A stretch of DNA of 26,140 nt from Bacillota bacterium (GCA_023443925.1 JAEZSL010000189.1:1-26140), one strand, 5' to 3'. Shown: positions 7,972-16,836, counted from the stretch's first letter. Numbers and translations are program-made. Notes: generated by a model from the sequence alone, not told the origin.

Positions 7972-9555
7972 GTGGAAGATAAAGATAGAGTCATACTTTC
8001 CATGAAGAATATTTATAAACATTTTCCCGGTGTAACTGCTTTGTCAAATGTAGATTTTACTTTAAGGTCAGGTGAAATCCATGCTCTTATGGGTGAAAAC
8101 GGTGCGGGTAAATCTACTTTAATAAAGATTTTAACAGGAGTTGAGGAATTTGAGTCGGGAGAAATCCGTATAAAAGGGCAGGATCATCCTATTATTAACA
8201 AGTCTCCCACAGAGGCTTTAAAAAACGGAATCAGTACCGTGTACCAGGAGGTTAATTTGTGTTCAAACCTATCCGTTGCGGAAAATATTTTTATTGGACG
8301 GGAAATTATGAAACACGGAAGAATCGACTGGAGAACGATTCACACAAAGGCCAGAGAGATTCTTAAAAAATTAAACATTCATATTGATGTTACGAAACCG
8401 CTGGGCAATTACTCCGTCGCCCTGCAGCAAATGGTTGCCATTGCAAGAGCCGTTGATATCTCCGCAAAAGTATTGATACTGGATGAACCTACTTCAAGTC
8501 TTGATGAGATGGAAGTGGTTAAATTATTTGAGGTAATGAGAAAGTTAAGAGAGGAAGGCCTTGGAATTATATTTGTCACCCATTTCTTAGAGCAGGTTTA
8601 CGAGGTAAGTGATAAAATAACTGTTCTTCGAAATGGCGGTCTTGTTGGCGAATATGAAACAAAAGCACTTCCCAGAGTACAGCTGGTTGCGAAAATGTTA
8701 GGTAAAGACTTTGACGATCTTGCCGAGATTAAGAATGAAGAAGAATTACACAAAGATAAACAGAAGGAAGAAAAACTAATTGAAGCGACAGATTTAGGCC
8801 ACATAGGAACCATAAAACCTTTTGGAGTAACCATTCATAAAGGTGAAGTAATCGGGTTGTCCGGACTTTTAGGTTCAGGCAGGTCGGAGCTTGCACGTAC
8901 CCTTTATGGTGCGGATAAGCCAGACATTGGAGAACTTAAAATAAAGGGGAAAAAAGTCAGTTTTAGTGCGCCTATTGATGCAATGAAATCCGGTATGGCA
9001 TATTTACCGGAAAACAGAATTGCTGAGGGGATTATTTCAGACCTCTCTGTCCGGGAGAATATTATTATCGCTTTACAAGCCAGAAAAGGCATGTTCCATC
9101 TCCTGACCGGAAAAGAACAGGAAGAATTCACAGACCGGTTTATTGATATACTGCAGATAAAAACCAGTGACAGGGAAGTGCCGGTTAAGCAGTTAAGCGG
9201 GGGAAACCAGCAGAAGGTCATACTGGGCAGGTGGTTACTTACAAATCCGGATTTCATGATACTGGATGAACCCACCAGGGGAATTGATGTTGGCACAAAA
9301 ACAGAAATTCTCAAATTAGTGTTGCAATTTGCAAGGGACGGGAAATCGATTATGTTTATTTCATCCGAAATTGAAGAAATGCTCCGGGTTTGCAGCAGAA
9401 TGGCAGTCATGAAGGATGGTGAGAAAATAGGTGAATTAGAGGGGGATAAATTAAACCAGACTGAAATTATGAAAGCCATTGCCAGCGGAGAGAAGCAGAC
9501 GAAGAGAGAAGAAGCCGGAATGAATAATAAAAAGAAGGAAGAGGAGGACGAATAA
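7972..9555 (+). CDS. ytfR: YtfR-like sugar ABC importer ATPase, two nucleotide-binding domains
   Basis: Cytoplasmic ATPase driving sugar import with the two permeases that follow. The 527 aa contain two fused ABC domains, as in MglA/RbsA/YtfR. Domain 1 has Walker A GENGAGKST (41-49), Walker B VLILDEPTSSLD and an unusual signature YSVALQQ. Domain 2 has the degenerate P-loop GLLGSGRSE typical of the family, signature LSGGNQQKV and Walker B FMILDEPTRGID. The start is GTG, preceded by AAGGAGGTGA at 7958-7967, a near-perfect anti-16S match. The C-terminus is a charged KKKEEEDE tail. It overlaps nothing and stops 1 nt before the first permease. It is placed in the YtfR group by the receptor and by two distinct permease genes. 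Confidence 0.93.
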   Translation: MEDKDRVILSMKNIYKHFPGVTALSNVDFTLRSGEIHALMGENGAGKSTLIKILTGVEEFESGEIRIKGQDHPIINKSPTEALKNGISTVYQEVNLCSNLSVAENIFIGREIMKHGRIDWRTIHTKAREILKKLNIHIDVTKPLGNYSVALQQMVAIARAVDISAKVLILDEPTSSLDEMEVVKLFEVMRKLREEGLGIIFVTHFLEQVYEVSDKITVLRNGGLVGEYETKALPRVQLVAKMLGKDFDDLAEIKNEEELHKDKQKEEKLIEATDLGHIGTIKPFGVTIHKGEVIGLSGLLGSGRSELARTLYGADKPDIGELKIKGKKVSFSAPIDAMKSGMAYLPENRIAEGIISDLSVRENIIIALQARKGMFHLLTGKEQEEFTDRFIDILQIKTSDREVPVKQLSGGNQQKVILGRWLLTNPDFMILDEPTRGIDVGTKTEILKLVLQFARDGKSIMFISSEIEEMLRVCSRMAVMKDGEKIGELEGDKLNQTEIMKAIASGEKQTKREEAGMNNKKKEEEDE

Positions 9556-9556
9556 T

Positions 9557-10609
9557 ATGAATCATAAAAGTATATGGAAAAAAATAACTGGTTACAAACT
9601 TTTTTTACCTTTTCTTTGTCTTTTTATTGTTTTAGTAATCAATCTGATCAGGACGCCCTCTTTCTTTGAAATAACCATAAAGAACGGTGTACTGTACGGT
9701 TATATTATTGATATTATAAACCGTTCCAGCGAGTTAATTATACTGGCGGTGGGTATGACACTTGTGGTAGCAGCTTCAGGAGGTACCGATATCTCCGTAG
9801 GTGCGGTAAGTGCCTTATCCGGTGCGGTTTGTGTGTATGCACTGGTAGGGGTAGGCGGTGAAAATTACCGCATTCCCTATGCATTCTCTATAATCCTGGG
9901 TATTATGGCAGGCGGGCTGTGCGGTGCCTGGAACGGCTTTTTAGTAGCGAAACTAAAGATACAGCCTATGGTTGCGACTTTAATCTTATTTACCGCCGGA
10001 AGGGGCATCGCACAGGTACTGACACAAGGTTTTATACTATATGTAAGAAAAGAAGAATTTAAGTTTCTTGGGAATTTTATTCCGGGAGTACCTTTACCAA
10101 CGCCCATATTTATTGCAGCATTTCTGGTACTTTTAACCGTAATTATATTGAAAAAAACAGCTCTTGGGCTCTATATACAAACGGTAGGTATTAATGGCAG
10201 AGCGGCCAGATTAGTCGGACTGAATTCCTCTCTCATTCAGTTTCTTACCTATACCTTCTGTGGTCTTTGTGCGGGAATCTCCGGCATGATAATAACCTCC
10301 AGGGTGTATTCCAGCGATGCCAATAATGCGGGACTTAATCTGGAACTGGATGCAATTTTAGCCGTTGCAATCGGCGGCAACAGTCTGTCCGGAGGAAAAT
10401 TTTCCTTAATGGGCAGTGTAATCGGTGCAATTACCATACAGGCTTTAACCACTTCTCTTTATGCTATGAAAGTTACTGCCGACCAGCTTCCGGTTTACAA
10501 AGCTGTGGTTGTGGTAATCATAGTAGCCTTACAGTCAAAGGAATTAAAAAGAATCCTTTTCAGGGGAAGAATACAACAAAGTAAAAGAACATTGGAGAAA
10601 GGGGTATAG
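9557..10609 (+). CDS. ytfT: YtfT-like sugar ABC importer permease
   Basis: Integral-membrane permease of 350 aa, BPD_transp_2 family (RbsC/YtfT type), with about eight to ten hydrophobic segments. The family motif GGTDISVGAVSALSG lies near residues 75-89 and the conserved AIGGNSLSGGKFSLMGS near 271-287. It forms a heteromeric pore with the next permease and couples to the two-domain ATPase. The ATG begins 1 nt after the ATPase stop, and its ribosome site GAGGAGG lies inside that gene, so translation is probably coupled. Confidence 0.92.
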   Translation: MNHKSIWKKITGYKLFLPFLCLFIVLVINLIRTPSFFEITIKNGVLYGYIIDIINRSSELIILAVGMTLVVAASGGTDISVGAVSALSGAVCVYALVGVGGENYRIPYAFSIILGIMAGGLCGAWNGFLVAKLKIQPMVATLILFTAGRGIAQVLTQGFILYVRKEEFKFLGNFIPGVPLPTPIFIAAFLVLLTVIILKKTALGLYIQTVGINGRAARLVGLNSSLIQFLTYTFCGLCAGISGMIITSRVYSSDANNAGLNLELDAILAVAIGGNSLSGGKFSLMGSVIGAITIQALTTSLYAMKVTADQLPVYKAVVVVIIVALQSKELKRILFRGRIQQSKRTLEKGV

Positions 10610-10634
10610 GCATGATATCTGGTAGGTGCAAAAT

Positions 10635-11660
10635 ATGAGAAGAGCAAATAAAATCGATGCCAATGTTTTTCTTTTAGTTATTACCATTGTATTGTTTTTG
10701 GCTATGTACATAATTGGAATTATTGTATTCCATGATAAGAATTTCGGAAGACTTCAGGTGTTCCTGAACTTGTTTATCAGTAATGCCGGATTAATCGTGG
10801 CTGCCGCCGGCATGACGGCGGTGTTGATTACCGGAGGAATCGATATCTCCATCGGATCTGTTGTGGCGATGACTTGTATGCTCTTAGCCTGGATGATGGA
10901 GAAGAAGGGAATCGGTGCGGTACCTGCAATCATCATCGTATTATTTATTGGTATAGTATTCGGTTTTGTACAAGGGTGGCTTATATCCTATCTAAAGATA
11001 CAACCCTTTATTGTAACACTTGCCGGAATGTTCTTTGCAAGGGGAATGACGGCAGTTATCAGCACTGAGATGATAACGATAAAGAATGAGGCATTTTTAG
11101 CAATGGCGAATGGTAAGCTTTATTTACCTTTCGGAGGTGTTGTAAATAAGAAGGGGGTATTGGTACAGCCCTACATTTACCCCAGTGTTATTATAGCAAT
11201 CATAATATTGGTTATCATGTATTTACTGCTTAAGTATACTAAATTCGGCAGGAGTATCTATGCTGTGGGCGGCAATGAACAATCCGCACTGTTAATGGGC
11301 TTAAACGTAAGAAGAACTAAATTATTGGTTTATATTATGAATGGATTTCTTGCAGCACTTGCCGGATTTGTATTTTGTTTAAATACCAGCGGCGGCTTTG
11401 TGGAGCAGGCCAAAGGTTTTGAAATGGAAGCCATTGCTTCGGCGGTTATAGGAGGCACCTTACTGACAGGCGGTGTAGGTAATGTGATTGGAAGTTTATT
11501 TGGGGTAATGATTAAGGGAACCATTGAAACTTTTATAACCTTTCAGGGAACCTTATCTTCCTGGTGGACAAAAATAGTAATTGCCGCATTACTTTGCTTT
11601 TTTATTGTTTTGCAAAGTGTATTCCTTTCTGCCAGAAAGAAGCTGCAAAAGGGTGAATAA
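10635..11660 (+). CDS. yjfF: YjfF-like sugar ABC importer permease
   Basis: Second integral-membrane permease, 341 aa from this start, same BPD_transp_2 family as its neighbour but clearly different in sequence, as with E. coli YtfT and YjfF. Motifs GGIDISIGSVVAM and SAVIGGTLLTGGVGNVIGS mark the family. I chose ATG 10635, with a GGTAGG site 8 nt upstream. The GTG at 10626 lies three codons earlier but has no ribosome site at a useful distance. A strong terminator follows, ending the sugar-uptake unit. Confidence 0.9.
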   Translation: MRRANKIDANVFLLVITIVLFLAMYIIGIIVFHDKNFGRLQVFLNLFISNAGLIVAAAGMTAVLITGGIDISIGSVVAMTCMLLAWMMEKKGIGAVPAIIIVLFIGIVFGFVQGWLISYLKIQPFIVTLAGMFFARGMTAVISTEMITIKNEAFLAMANGKLYLPFGGVVNKKGVLVQPYIYPSVIIAIIILVIMYLLLKYTKFGRSIYAVGGNEQSALLMGLNVRRTKLLVYIMNGFLAALAGFVFCLNTSGGFVEQAKGFEMEAIASAVIGGTLLTGGVGNVIGSLFGVMIKGTIETFITFQGTLSSWWTKIVIAALLCFFIVLQSVFLSARKKLQKGE

Positions 11661-11721
11661 TTCTATATGAAAATGAAATGATATGAGTTATGAATGGAAA
11701 TATAATATAAGGTAAAATGTG

Positions 11722-11766
11722 AAAAATACCGTAATTGTTTGATAAAAAACAAATACGGTATTTTTT
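11722..11766 (+). terminator. terminator of the sugar ABC operon, probably bidirectional
   Basis: Long stem around AAAAATACCGTA / TACGGTATTTTT, extended by ATTGTTT/AAACAAAT, with T6 on the + strand. The - strand copy also ends in T5, so it may serve both directions. Confidence 0.88.
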
Positions 11767-11945
11767 ATATCCAACGAGGAAATTTCGTCCTATAAGACAA
11801 AAAACCTCCGGAGTAAAACCTACCTCCAACCAGAAAGGATCGCACCGTGGCGGTATAGAATGCTGCAGCCGATCCGCTGCTTAAACATTGAGTTATCTTT
11901 ATGTAAATTAAGTACTCTTGGATTACTTATTTATTTAGATGTAAT
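11767..11945. other. intergenic block with inverted repeats and locally high GC; possible structured RNA
   Basis: Between the operon terminator and the next promoter. The part at about 11790-11882 is richer in G and C than its surroundings. It has nested pairings GGATCG (11837-11842) / CGATCC (11870-11875), enclosing CACCG/CGGTA, and a competing GCAGC/GCTGC pair, plus CTCCGGAG. No ORF with a ribosome site was found. I do not recognise an RNA family. Confidence 0.3.
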
Positions 11946-11974
11946 TTGACATCTACTTCTGAAATAACTATAAT
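11946..11974 (+). promoter_or_regulatory. consensus sigma-A promoter of the MutS-like gene
   Basis: TTGACA (11946-11951), a 17-bp spacer and TATAAT (11969-11974), perfect in both hexamers. The start codon is about 45 nt below the expected transcription start. Confidence 0.87.
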
Positions 11975-12027
11975 AAAGTAAAGTTTTAAAATAACAGGAA
12001 AGATGAAAGAACACGGTGAGGTACTGC

Positions 12028-13701
12028 ATGGAATTAGTAATAGCGATTGTGGTCATAATTGCGGCATTTTTTGCGAAAGCAATCTATGATAAAAAGAAGT
12101 ACTATGAGAAGACATTGGCACAATTAAAAAAATCCTGGGGAAAGATACCCGAACAGGAATATACCCACGAGGAATTTAAATCCTTAACGAAATTCTATCA
12201 ATCCATAAAAGATCCGGAGCATGATATCGATGATATTACCTGGAACGATATTGATATGGATGAAATATTTATGTTAATGAACAATACCGGCAGTGCAATT
12301 GGTGAGGAATATCTTTATTCAATACTTCGTAAGGTTAAATTTGAAAAAGAAGAGCTGGAAGAAAGAAACCGTTTGATTGAATTTTTTTCTACCCAGACAG
12401 AGAAAAGACTGAAATTGCAGATGGCTTTAAAGAATATTGGTAAATTAAAAAGTATCTCCGTCTATGAATACATTAACAGACTGGATCATGTAGAGGAGAA
12501 AAGCAGCTTACCCCATATTATAATGATCGCTGGATTGCTGCTCTCTATTATCTATGTTCCATTTAATCCGGCTGTAGGAGTAATTATTACGGTAGGCTTT
12601 ATTGCTAATAATATTATTCAGTATTACCGCAGAAAAGCTCAGATAGAGATTTATTTTAGTGTTTGTCTTTATGTAGTCCGGTTACTGGCTCGTTCTAAGG
12701 AGATCATTAAGTTAGAACTGCCTGAAATCAAGCAATATACGGATCAGCTGGATAAATCCATTCTAAGTTTTAGCAGTTTTTTAAAGGGTTCCAACATGCT
12801 TGGAAGTAAAAATCCGAATGGTGATATTTTAGATGTATTTGCCGATTATGGTAAAATGTTATTTCATTTTGATTTAATAAAATTTAACTCCATGTTGTCT
12901 GTATTTAAGAAGAACAGAGAAGCCTTAAATGAAATTTTCCATACTATCGGACTCTTAGACAGCATGATTGCGGCAGCATCCTTTCGTGAGATGATGGATT
13001 ATTACGCGATTCCCGAGTTGGAAAAATCGAAAGCTCCCTATCTAGAGGTAGAGGAATTATATCATCCCATGATTGAGAAACCGGTTACCAGTTCAATAAA
13101 GGAAAACAGATGCGTTGTGATAACTGGTTCAAATGCATCCGGCAAATCTACTTTTATTAAGACTGTAGCAATCAATGCAATATTATCCCAGACCATATAT
13201 ACCTCCTTAAGTAAAAAATATAAGGCCTGCTTTTTTCAAATTGCATCTTCCATGGCACTGCAGGACAATATTTTCAGCAAGGAAAGTTATTATATTGTTG
13301 AAATTAAATCTCTTAAGAGAATCCTTGACCGTCTGGATAAAAATGTACCTACGTTATGCTTTGTAGATGAAGTATTAAGGGGTACCAATACCCTGGAAAG
13401 AATTGCAGCCTCCTCACAGATTTTATATAATTTCTCGAAGGTAAATGCCTTGTGCTTTGCAGCGACCCATGATATTGAATTGACTCATATACTGGAAAAT
13501 TATTATTCCAATTACCACTTCCAGGAACAAGTGGTGGATAACAATATTCTATTTGATTATAAGCTATATGCCGGAAGAGCGGTATCTAAAAATGCCATAA
13601 AGCTGTTAGGGATCATTGGATATTCCGATGACATTATTCAAAGTGCCTCCGACAGCGCCAATCATTTTCTTACGGAAGGAACCTGGGAGGTATTGGAGTA
13701 G
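12028..13701 (+). CDS. membrane-anchored MutS-family ATPase
   Basis: 557-aa protein with a MutS-type ATPase domain at the C-terminus. Walker A is GSNASGKST (367-375), where MutS usually has GPNxxGKST. Walker B is LCFVDEVLRGTNTLER, and an ATHDIEL motif follows. The N-terminus is a membrane helix (about 1-20); another hydrophobic pair (about 163-197) lies in the middle, before a MutS core/lever-like helical region. The mismatch-reading domain I of true MutS is absent, so classical mismatch repair is unlikely; this is one of the poorly described MutS-related membrane proteins. ATG 12028 was preferred over GTG 12016 because GGTGAGG (12015-12021) precedes it by 6 nt. It has its own consensus promoter. 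Role unknown. Confidence 0.85.
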   Translation: MELVIAIVVIIAAFFAKAIYDKKKYYEKTLAQLKKSWGKIPEQEYTHEEFKSLTKFYQSIKDPEHDIDDITWNDIDMDEIFMLMNNTGSAIGEEYLYSILRKVKFEKEELEERNRLIEFFSTQTEKRLKLQMALKNIGKLKSISVYEYINRLDHVEEKSSLPHIIMIAGLLLSIIYVPFNPAVGVIITVGFIANNIIQYYRRKAQIEIYFSVCLYVVRLLARSKEIIKLELPEIKQYTDQLDKSILSFSSFLKGSNMLGSKNPNGDILDVFADYGKMLFHFDLIKFNSMLSVFKKNREALNEIFHTIGLLDSMIAAASFREMMDYYAIPELEKSKAPYLEVEELYHPMIEKPVTSSIKENRCVVITGSNASGKSTFIKTVAINAILSQTIYTSLSKKYKACFFQIASSMALQDNIFSKESYYIVEIKSLKRILDRLDKNVPTLCFVDEVLRGTNTLERIAASSQILYNFSKVNALCFAATHDIELTHILENYYSNYHFQEQVVDNNILFDYKLYAGRAVSKNAIKLLGIIGYSDDIIQSASDSANHFLTEGTWEVLE

Positions 13702-13859
13702 AAACTTAATTTATTTAAGCGTTTTAGATATAATCGTAATCGCAGCAGACCAGACACTTGTTTGGTTTGTGTAATTGTACCGCTGTCATTGCCAGAAGTA
13801 GTATTATACCAACAATAGCAGCGAATATGATAGGTATTGATAAGAGGAAAGGGGTTAAC

Positions 13860-14777
13860 ATGTTAAGAAATGAGATAACAGAAGCAATTGGAATTACCTG
13901 TCCTGGTAAAATGCCTCATATTGAATACAGACTGCTGGAATCTGTAAAGGAAAGTGGATATACAAGACATTTAATAGAGTATGATTCCTGCGAAGATAAA
14001 GTGATTGCTTTTCTTTTGCTGCCGGATATACTTGACAATAATCCCGCAATTCTTATCAATCATCAACACAATAGTGAACGTCATTTAGGAAAGAGCGAAG
14101 TTTGCGGATTAACTGGAAATCCCCTGCAAGCTTTCGGTCCTGCTTTGGCGAAAAAAGGATTCGTTGTATTGGCTCCTGATTCGATCTGTTTTGAAGAAAG
14201 ACGCAAGAATGCACAAGGAACAGAACCTCTTTCAGCCGATGGAGACTTTTTACAGCATTATAACGAAATGTGTTACCGTATCATAAAAGGTGACAACCTG
14301 ATGAAAAAAGTGCTGAATGATGCGATAAATGGGATTACCTTACTTTCCGGGCTTACTTATGTAGATAACAAAAATATTGGCACGCTTGGGCATTCCTATG
14401 GCGGCAATACTGTTTTATTTCTTTCTGCCCTTGATGAACGAATCGCCTACAGCTGTGCAAGCGGCAGCGCTTGTACGTATGAAAACCGCATGTTAAACGA
14501 TGTAGGTATTGAGATGGCGAGTGTAATTCCGAACTTTCATAGCAAATATGATATCTTCGATTTGGTATCCTGTATTGCACCAAGACGGCTTCTTATTGTT
14601 TCTGCAGAGGATGATAAATATTCAAGAGATGCGGATTATATTGTTGAAAAAGCCAGCCCGGCTTATGCAGAGCTTAATGCTTTAAAGCACCTGTACCACA
14701 AGAGATATCCAGGTGGTCATGGATTGACGAAAGAAAGATTCGATTTTATGATTGAATGGCTCAATTCAAAAACTTGA
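13860..14777 (+). CDS. alpha/beta hydrolase, dienelactone-hydrolase or acetyl-esterase-like
   Basis: Predicted soluble serine hydrolase of 305 aa with no signal peptide. The nucleophile elbow GHSYGG places Ser179, an acid follows in VSAEDDKYS (Asp251 or Asp252), and His287 in PGGHGL completes the triad. The IAPRRLLIVSAEDD block resembles acetyl-xylan-esterase/dienelactone-hydrolase relatives, which act on small esters. The ATG was chosen because a GAGGAAAGGGG site ends about 6 nt before it; an in-frame start at 13758 lacks one. The neighbours give no pathway. The substrate cannot be told from sequence. Confidence 0.85.
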   Translation: MLRNEITEAIGITCPGKMPHIEYRLLESVKESGYTRHLIEYDSCEDKVIAFLLLPDILDNNPAILINHQHNSERHLGKSEVCGLTGNPLQAFGPALAKKGFVVLAPDSICFEERRKNAQGTEPLSADGDFLQHYNEMCYRIIKGDNLMKKVLNDAINGITLLSGLTYVDNKNIGTLGHSYGGNTVLFLSALDERIAYSCASGSACTYENRMLNDVGIEMASVIPNFHSKYDIFDLVSCIAPRRLLIVSAEDDKYSRDADYIVEKASPAYAELNALKHLYHKRYPGGHGLTKERFDFMIEWLNSKT

Positions 14778-14905
14778 AGCTTTTCATCGGGTAGAAAACC
14801 CCGGTTCAGGTCGTGTTCTTCAAAAATCAGGCTTATTCCATACTGATAATGTTTTGCGCTATTCACAGCTGCCCAAAGCTCCTGATGGTTATATTTGCTA
14901 TGCAA
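14778..14905 (-). other. possible gene remnant on the - strand after the hydrolase
   Basis: The - strand reads a 62-codon frame (14905 to 14717) with an ordinary-looking peptide, including ELWAAVNSAKHYQYGISLIF and EEHDLNRGFLPDE. It has only a TTG start directly after two stop codons, no ribosome site, and overlaps the hydrolase end. I do not recognise the peptide. It may be decayed coding sequence or chance. Confidence 0.15.
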
Positions 14906-15003
14906 TTATTAATTAGCAATTTATATAAATTTTTCTAAGTGATTTGCTTTTTGACTATTGACTTTCTATAGCTGGTATTCTTACCAAATTCCTAATTTAA
15001 GAC

Positions 15004-15039
15004 AAAAAAACTACCAACTATATTGATAATTGGTAGTTT
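15004..15039 (-). terminator. terminator of the small membrane-protein gene
   Basis: Perfect 10-bp stem AAACTACCAA (15008-15017) / TTGGTAGTTT (15030-15039). Read on the - strand it runs into TTTTTTT. It lies just after the stop of the - strand gene. Confidence 0.85.
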
Positions 15040-15045
15040 ATAAAT

Positions 15046-15276
15046 TCATTTAATTTTTGATACAGACCTTAATATCATAGATAATATGAAACATAAAATA
15101 CTAGGAACTAAAAAAAACAATCCATGAATCCAATAATAAACAGATAACGGCGTAGAAGCATACGGTGAAGAATTAGTATAATAATCATAACGCAGATATA
15201 CTAATCCTCCTATAAAAATTATCATCAATATAGCACTTATTATTAATAGGATCTTTGCAAAAATAGATTTTACCAC
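15046..15276 (-). CDS. small two-helix membrane protein of unknown function
   Basis: 76-aa hypothetical protein with two hydrophobic segments, about residues 6-28 (AKILLIISAILMIIFIGGLV) and 47-68, separated by a Tyr/Ser-rich loop (YDYYTNSSPYAS). The GTG start is set by AAGGAG 6 nt before it. A longer reading from TTG 15339 is excluded because that codon overlaps the -35 element. It has its own promoter and a strong terminator and is the only convincing - strand gene here. No family recognised. Confidence 0.7.
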   Translation of the reverse strand: MVKSIFAKILLIISAILMIIFIGGLVYLRYDYYTNSSPYASTPLSVYYWIHGLFFLVPSILCFILSMILRSVSKIK

Positions 15277-15310
15277 CGTTTTCTCCTTTGCTGTTCCAGA
15301 TTCTAATTTA

Positions 15311-15339
15311 ATCTTACTACATTTTCTACCAACTATCAA
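15311..15339 (-). promoter_or_regulatory. sigma-A promoter of the small membrane-protein gene
   Basis: On the - strand TTGATA (15339-15334), a 17-bp spacer and TAAGAT (15316-15311), about 35 nt before the GTG start. Confidence 0.6.
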
Positions 15340-15496
15340 GATTCAGTTTTCAAAGTACTTAATTAACTAAATCCTAAAAAAGAGAGTTTTTTTATATTAA
15401 TGTTGCTTTTATATGACATTACATCTTTGGACTGAAAGTTGTTATTGTATATACACTATTATACTTTATACACCTTTTACATAAAAGCTCCAAATG

Positions 15497-15584
15497 TAAG
15501 ATATACTGCATTAGTAAGATACACTTCATTTGCAAGATACACTACATTTGTAAGATACACTGCTTTGCAAGGTAATCTGCTTTT
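15497..15584. repeat. 18-bp tandem repeat array, about five copies
   Basis: Units 15497-15514, 15515-15532, 15533-15550, 15551-15567 and a diverged last one follow the pattern yAAGATACACTnCATTTG. It lies in a gene-free stretch (15340-15906) that otherwise holds only AT-rich sequence and the promoter at 15710. On the - strand the middle of the array could read as a VYLTNx hexapeptide repeat, but there is no start codon or ribosome site. Confidence 0.75.
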
Positions 15585-15709
15585 AAATCGTATCCTGCTA
15601 TTATGTTGGTAAGCTGCATTAAGATAGCAAACTCTACATTAGTTGATTTGTACGTATACCGCTTTTAAGCAGGCTATTTGTTATTTGGAAAGAATATGGA
15701 AAAGCTCTG

Positions 15710-15738
15710 TTGCGGATCTAATATCAGCAGGGTATAAT
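15710..15738 (+). promoter_or_regulatory. candidate sigma-A promoter of the metallophosphoesterase gene
   Basis: TTGCGG (15710-15715), a 17-bp spacer and a perfect TATAAT (15733-15738). The leader would be about 160 nt. Confidence 0.5.
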
Positions 15739-15906
15739 ATGAACCTAAAGGTAATGAAGGGTTATTAGACGGCATTCGTATGATTACTATAAAACATGAG
15801 GCTAATAATTCATTTATCTTTGGTATTTTATAGATACCTGTTATTTATAAAATTCTGCTCGCAAGACAATAGAACGATCATGCATAAAAAAGGAGACAGA
15901 TAAAAA

Positions 15907-16761
15907 ATGATAAGAAAGGACAGGAGAAAAAAGATGTTCATTATTTGTTTGGGTGTGCTGCTGCTTATTTTGTTTTTCTATTGGCAGAATAATGATATCG
16001 TAATAACAAAGTCCGTATATTCTGCTTCGGGAGTACCAAAAGCTTTTGATGGGTTTAAAATTTTACAGATTTCAGATTTGCATAATAAAGAATTTGGTAA
16101 AAATCAGAGTGAATTAATAAAACATACGAAAAAGCTGCAGCCGGATATTATAGTGGTAACGGGAGATTTAATAGACAGCCACCGAACCGATCTTGCTGTT
16201 TCTATGGAATATATCAGCCAGGCAGTTAAGCTTGCACCAGTTTATTATGTTACCGGAAATCATGAAAAAAGAAGTGAACTGTATACAACGTTAGAAAAGC
16301 AATTGCTTAATGCAGGAGTCAATCTGTTAGACAACCGTTCGATATTATTGGAGAGAAACCAGGAGGCCATAGCACTTGCAGGAATGGGAGATCCCTATCT
16401 TTTACCCAGAGAATATGGAAGAGATGCCATCCTGGAGGATATCCTAAGCTCAGTTTCCAGTGAAGTACCAGCTGGATTTAAGATATTATTATCACACCGT
16501 CCGGAACTAATTGATCTCTATGCCAAACACGGGTTTGATCTGGTCTTTAGCGGTCATGCCCATGGCGGCCAATTCAGGCTTCCGGGTTTCGGAGGGGTTA
16601 TCGCTCCGGATCAGGGCTTATTTCCAAAATACACAAGCGGTGTAATCAAAAAGAATCAAACATCGATGTATGTTAGCCGTGGCCTCGGTAACAGTGTAAT
16701 ACCGGTAAGAATCTTTAACCGGCCTGAGCTGGTGGTTGTGACTCTTAAACATGAAGAGTAA
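15907..16761 (+). CDS. YkuE/YaeI-like membrane-anchored metallophosphoesterase
   Basis: Predicted calcineurin-type phosphoesterase held at the membrane by an N-terminal helix (about 11-26), active domain outside. All metal-site motifs are present: ISDLHN (Asp57, His59), TGDLID (Asp87), TGNHE (Asn118, His119), LSHRPE (His197) and GHAHGG (His217, His219). The 284-aa length fits the YkuE/YaeI group, members of which act on UDP-sugar or lipid phosphates; which substrate applies here is not visible. The ATG at 15934 has an equally good AGGAG site and would shorten the lead by nine residues. It precedes the nitrogenase-like cluster, but a new promoter lies between them. Confidence 0.88.
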   Translation: MIRKDRRKKMFIICLGVLLLILFFYWQNNDIVITKSVYSASGVPKAFDGFKILQISDLHNKEFGKNQSELIKHTKKLQPDIIVVTGDLIDSHRTDLAVSMEYISQAVKLAPVYYVTGNHEKRSELYTTLEKQLLNAGVNLLDNRSILLERNQEAIALAGMGDPYLLPREYGRDAILEDILSSVSSEVPAGFKILLSHRPELIDLYAKHGFDLVFSGHAHGGQFRLPGFGGVIAPDQGLFPKYTSGVIKKNQTSMYVSRGLGNSVIPVRIFNRPELVVVTLKHEE

Positions 16762-16807
16762 ATTGGAAAATATTCTTAAAAAGATTCAAAAATTCATACA
16801 AAACCTA

Positions 16808-16836
16808 TTGACAAAGAGATTTATTGACTGTATACT
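16808..16836 (+). promoter_or_regulatory. sigma-A promoter at the head of the nitrogenase-like/sulfur cluster
   Basis: TTGACA (16808-16813), a 17-bp spacer and TATACT (16831-16836). ATTGAC occurs twice here (from 16807 and from 16822), the second copy inside the spacer. The leader to the first DUF2292 gene is about 70 nt. Confidence 0.82.

Noticed and set aside
8904..9479. 191-codon - strand frame opposite the sugar ABC ATPase gene
   Set aside because: It lies wholly inside a well-supported gene, has no ribosome site, and its Ser/Phe/Ile-rich product looks like an antisense shadow.
13786..13859. N-terminal extension of the alpha/beta hydrolase from 13758
   Set aside because: No ribosome site at 13758, whereas ATG 13860 has a good one; the added residues resemble translated intergenic DNA.
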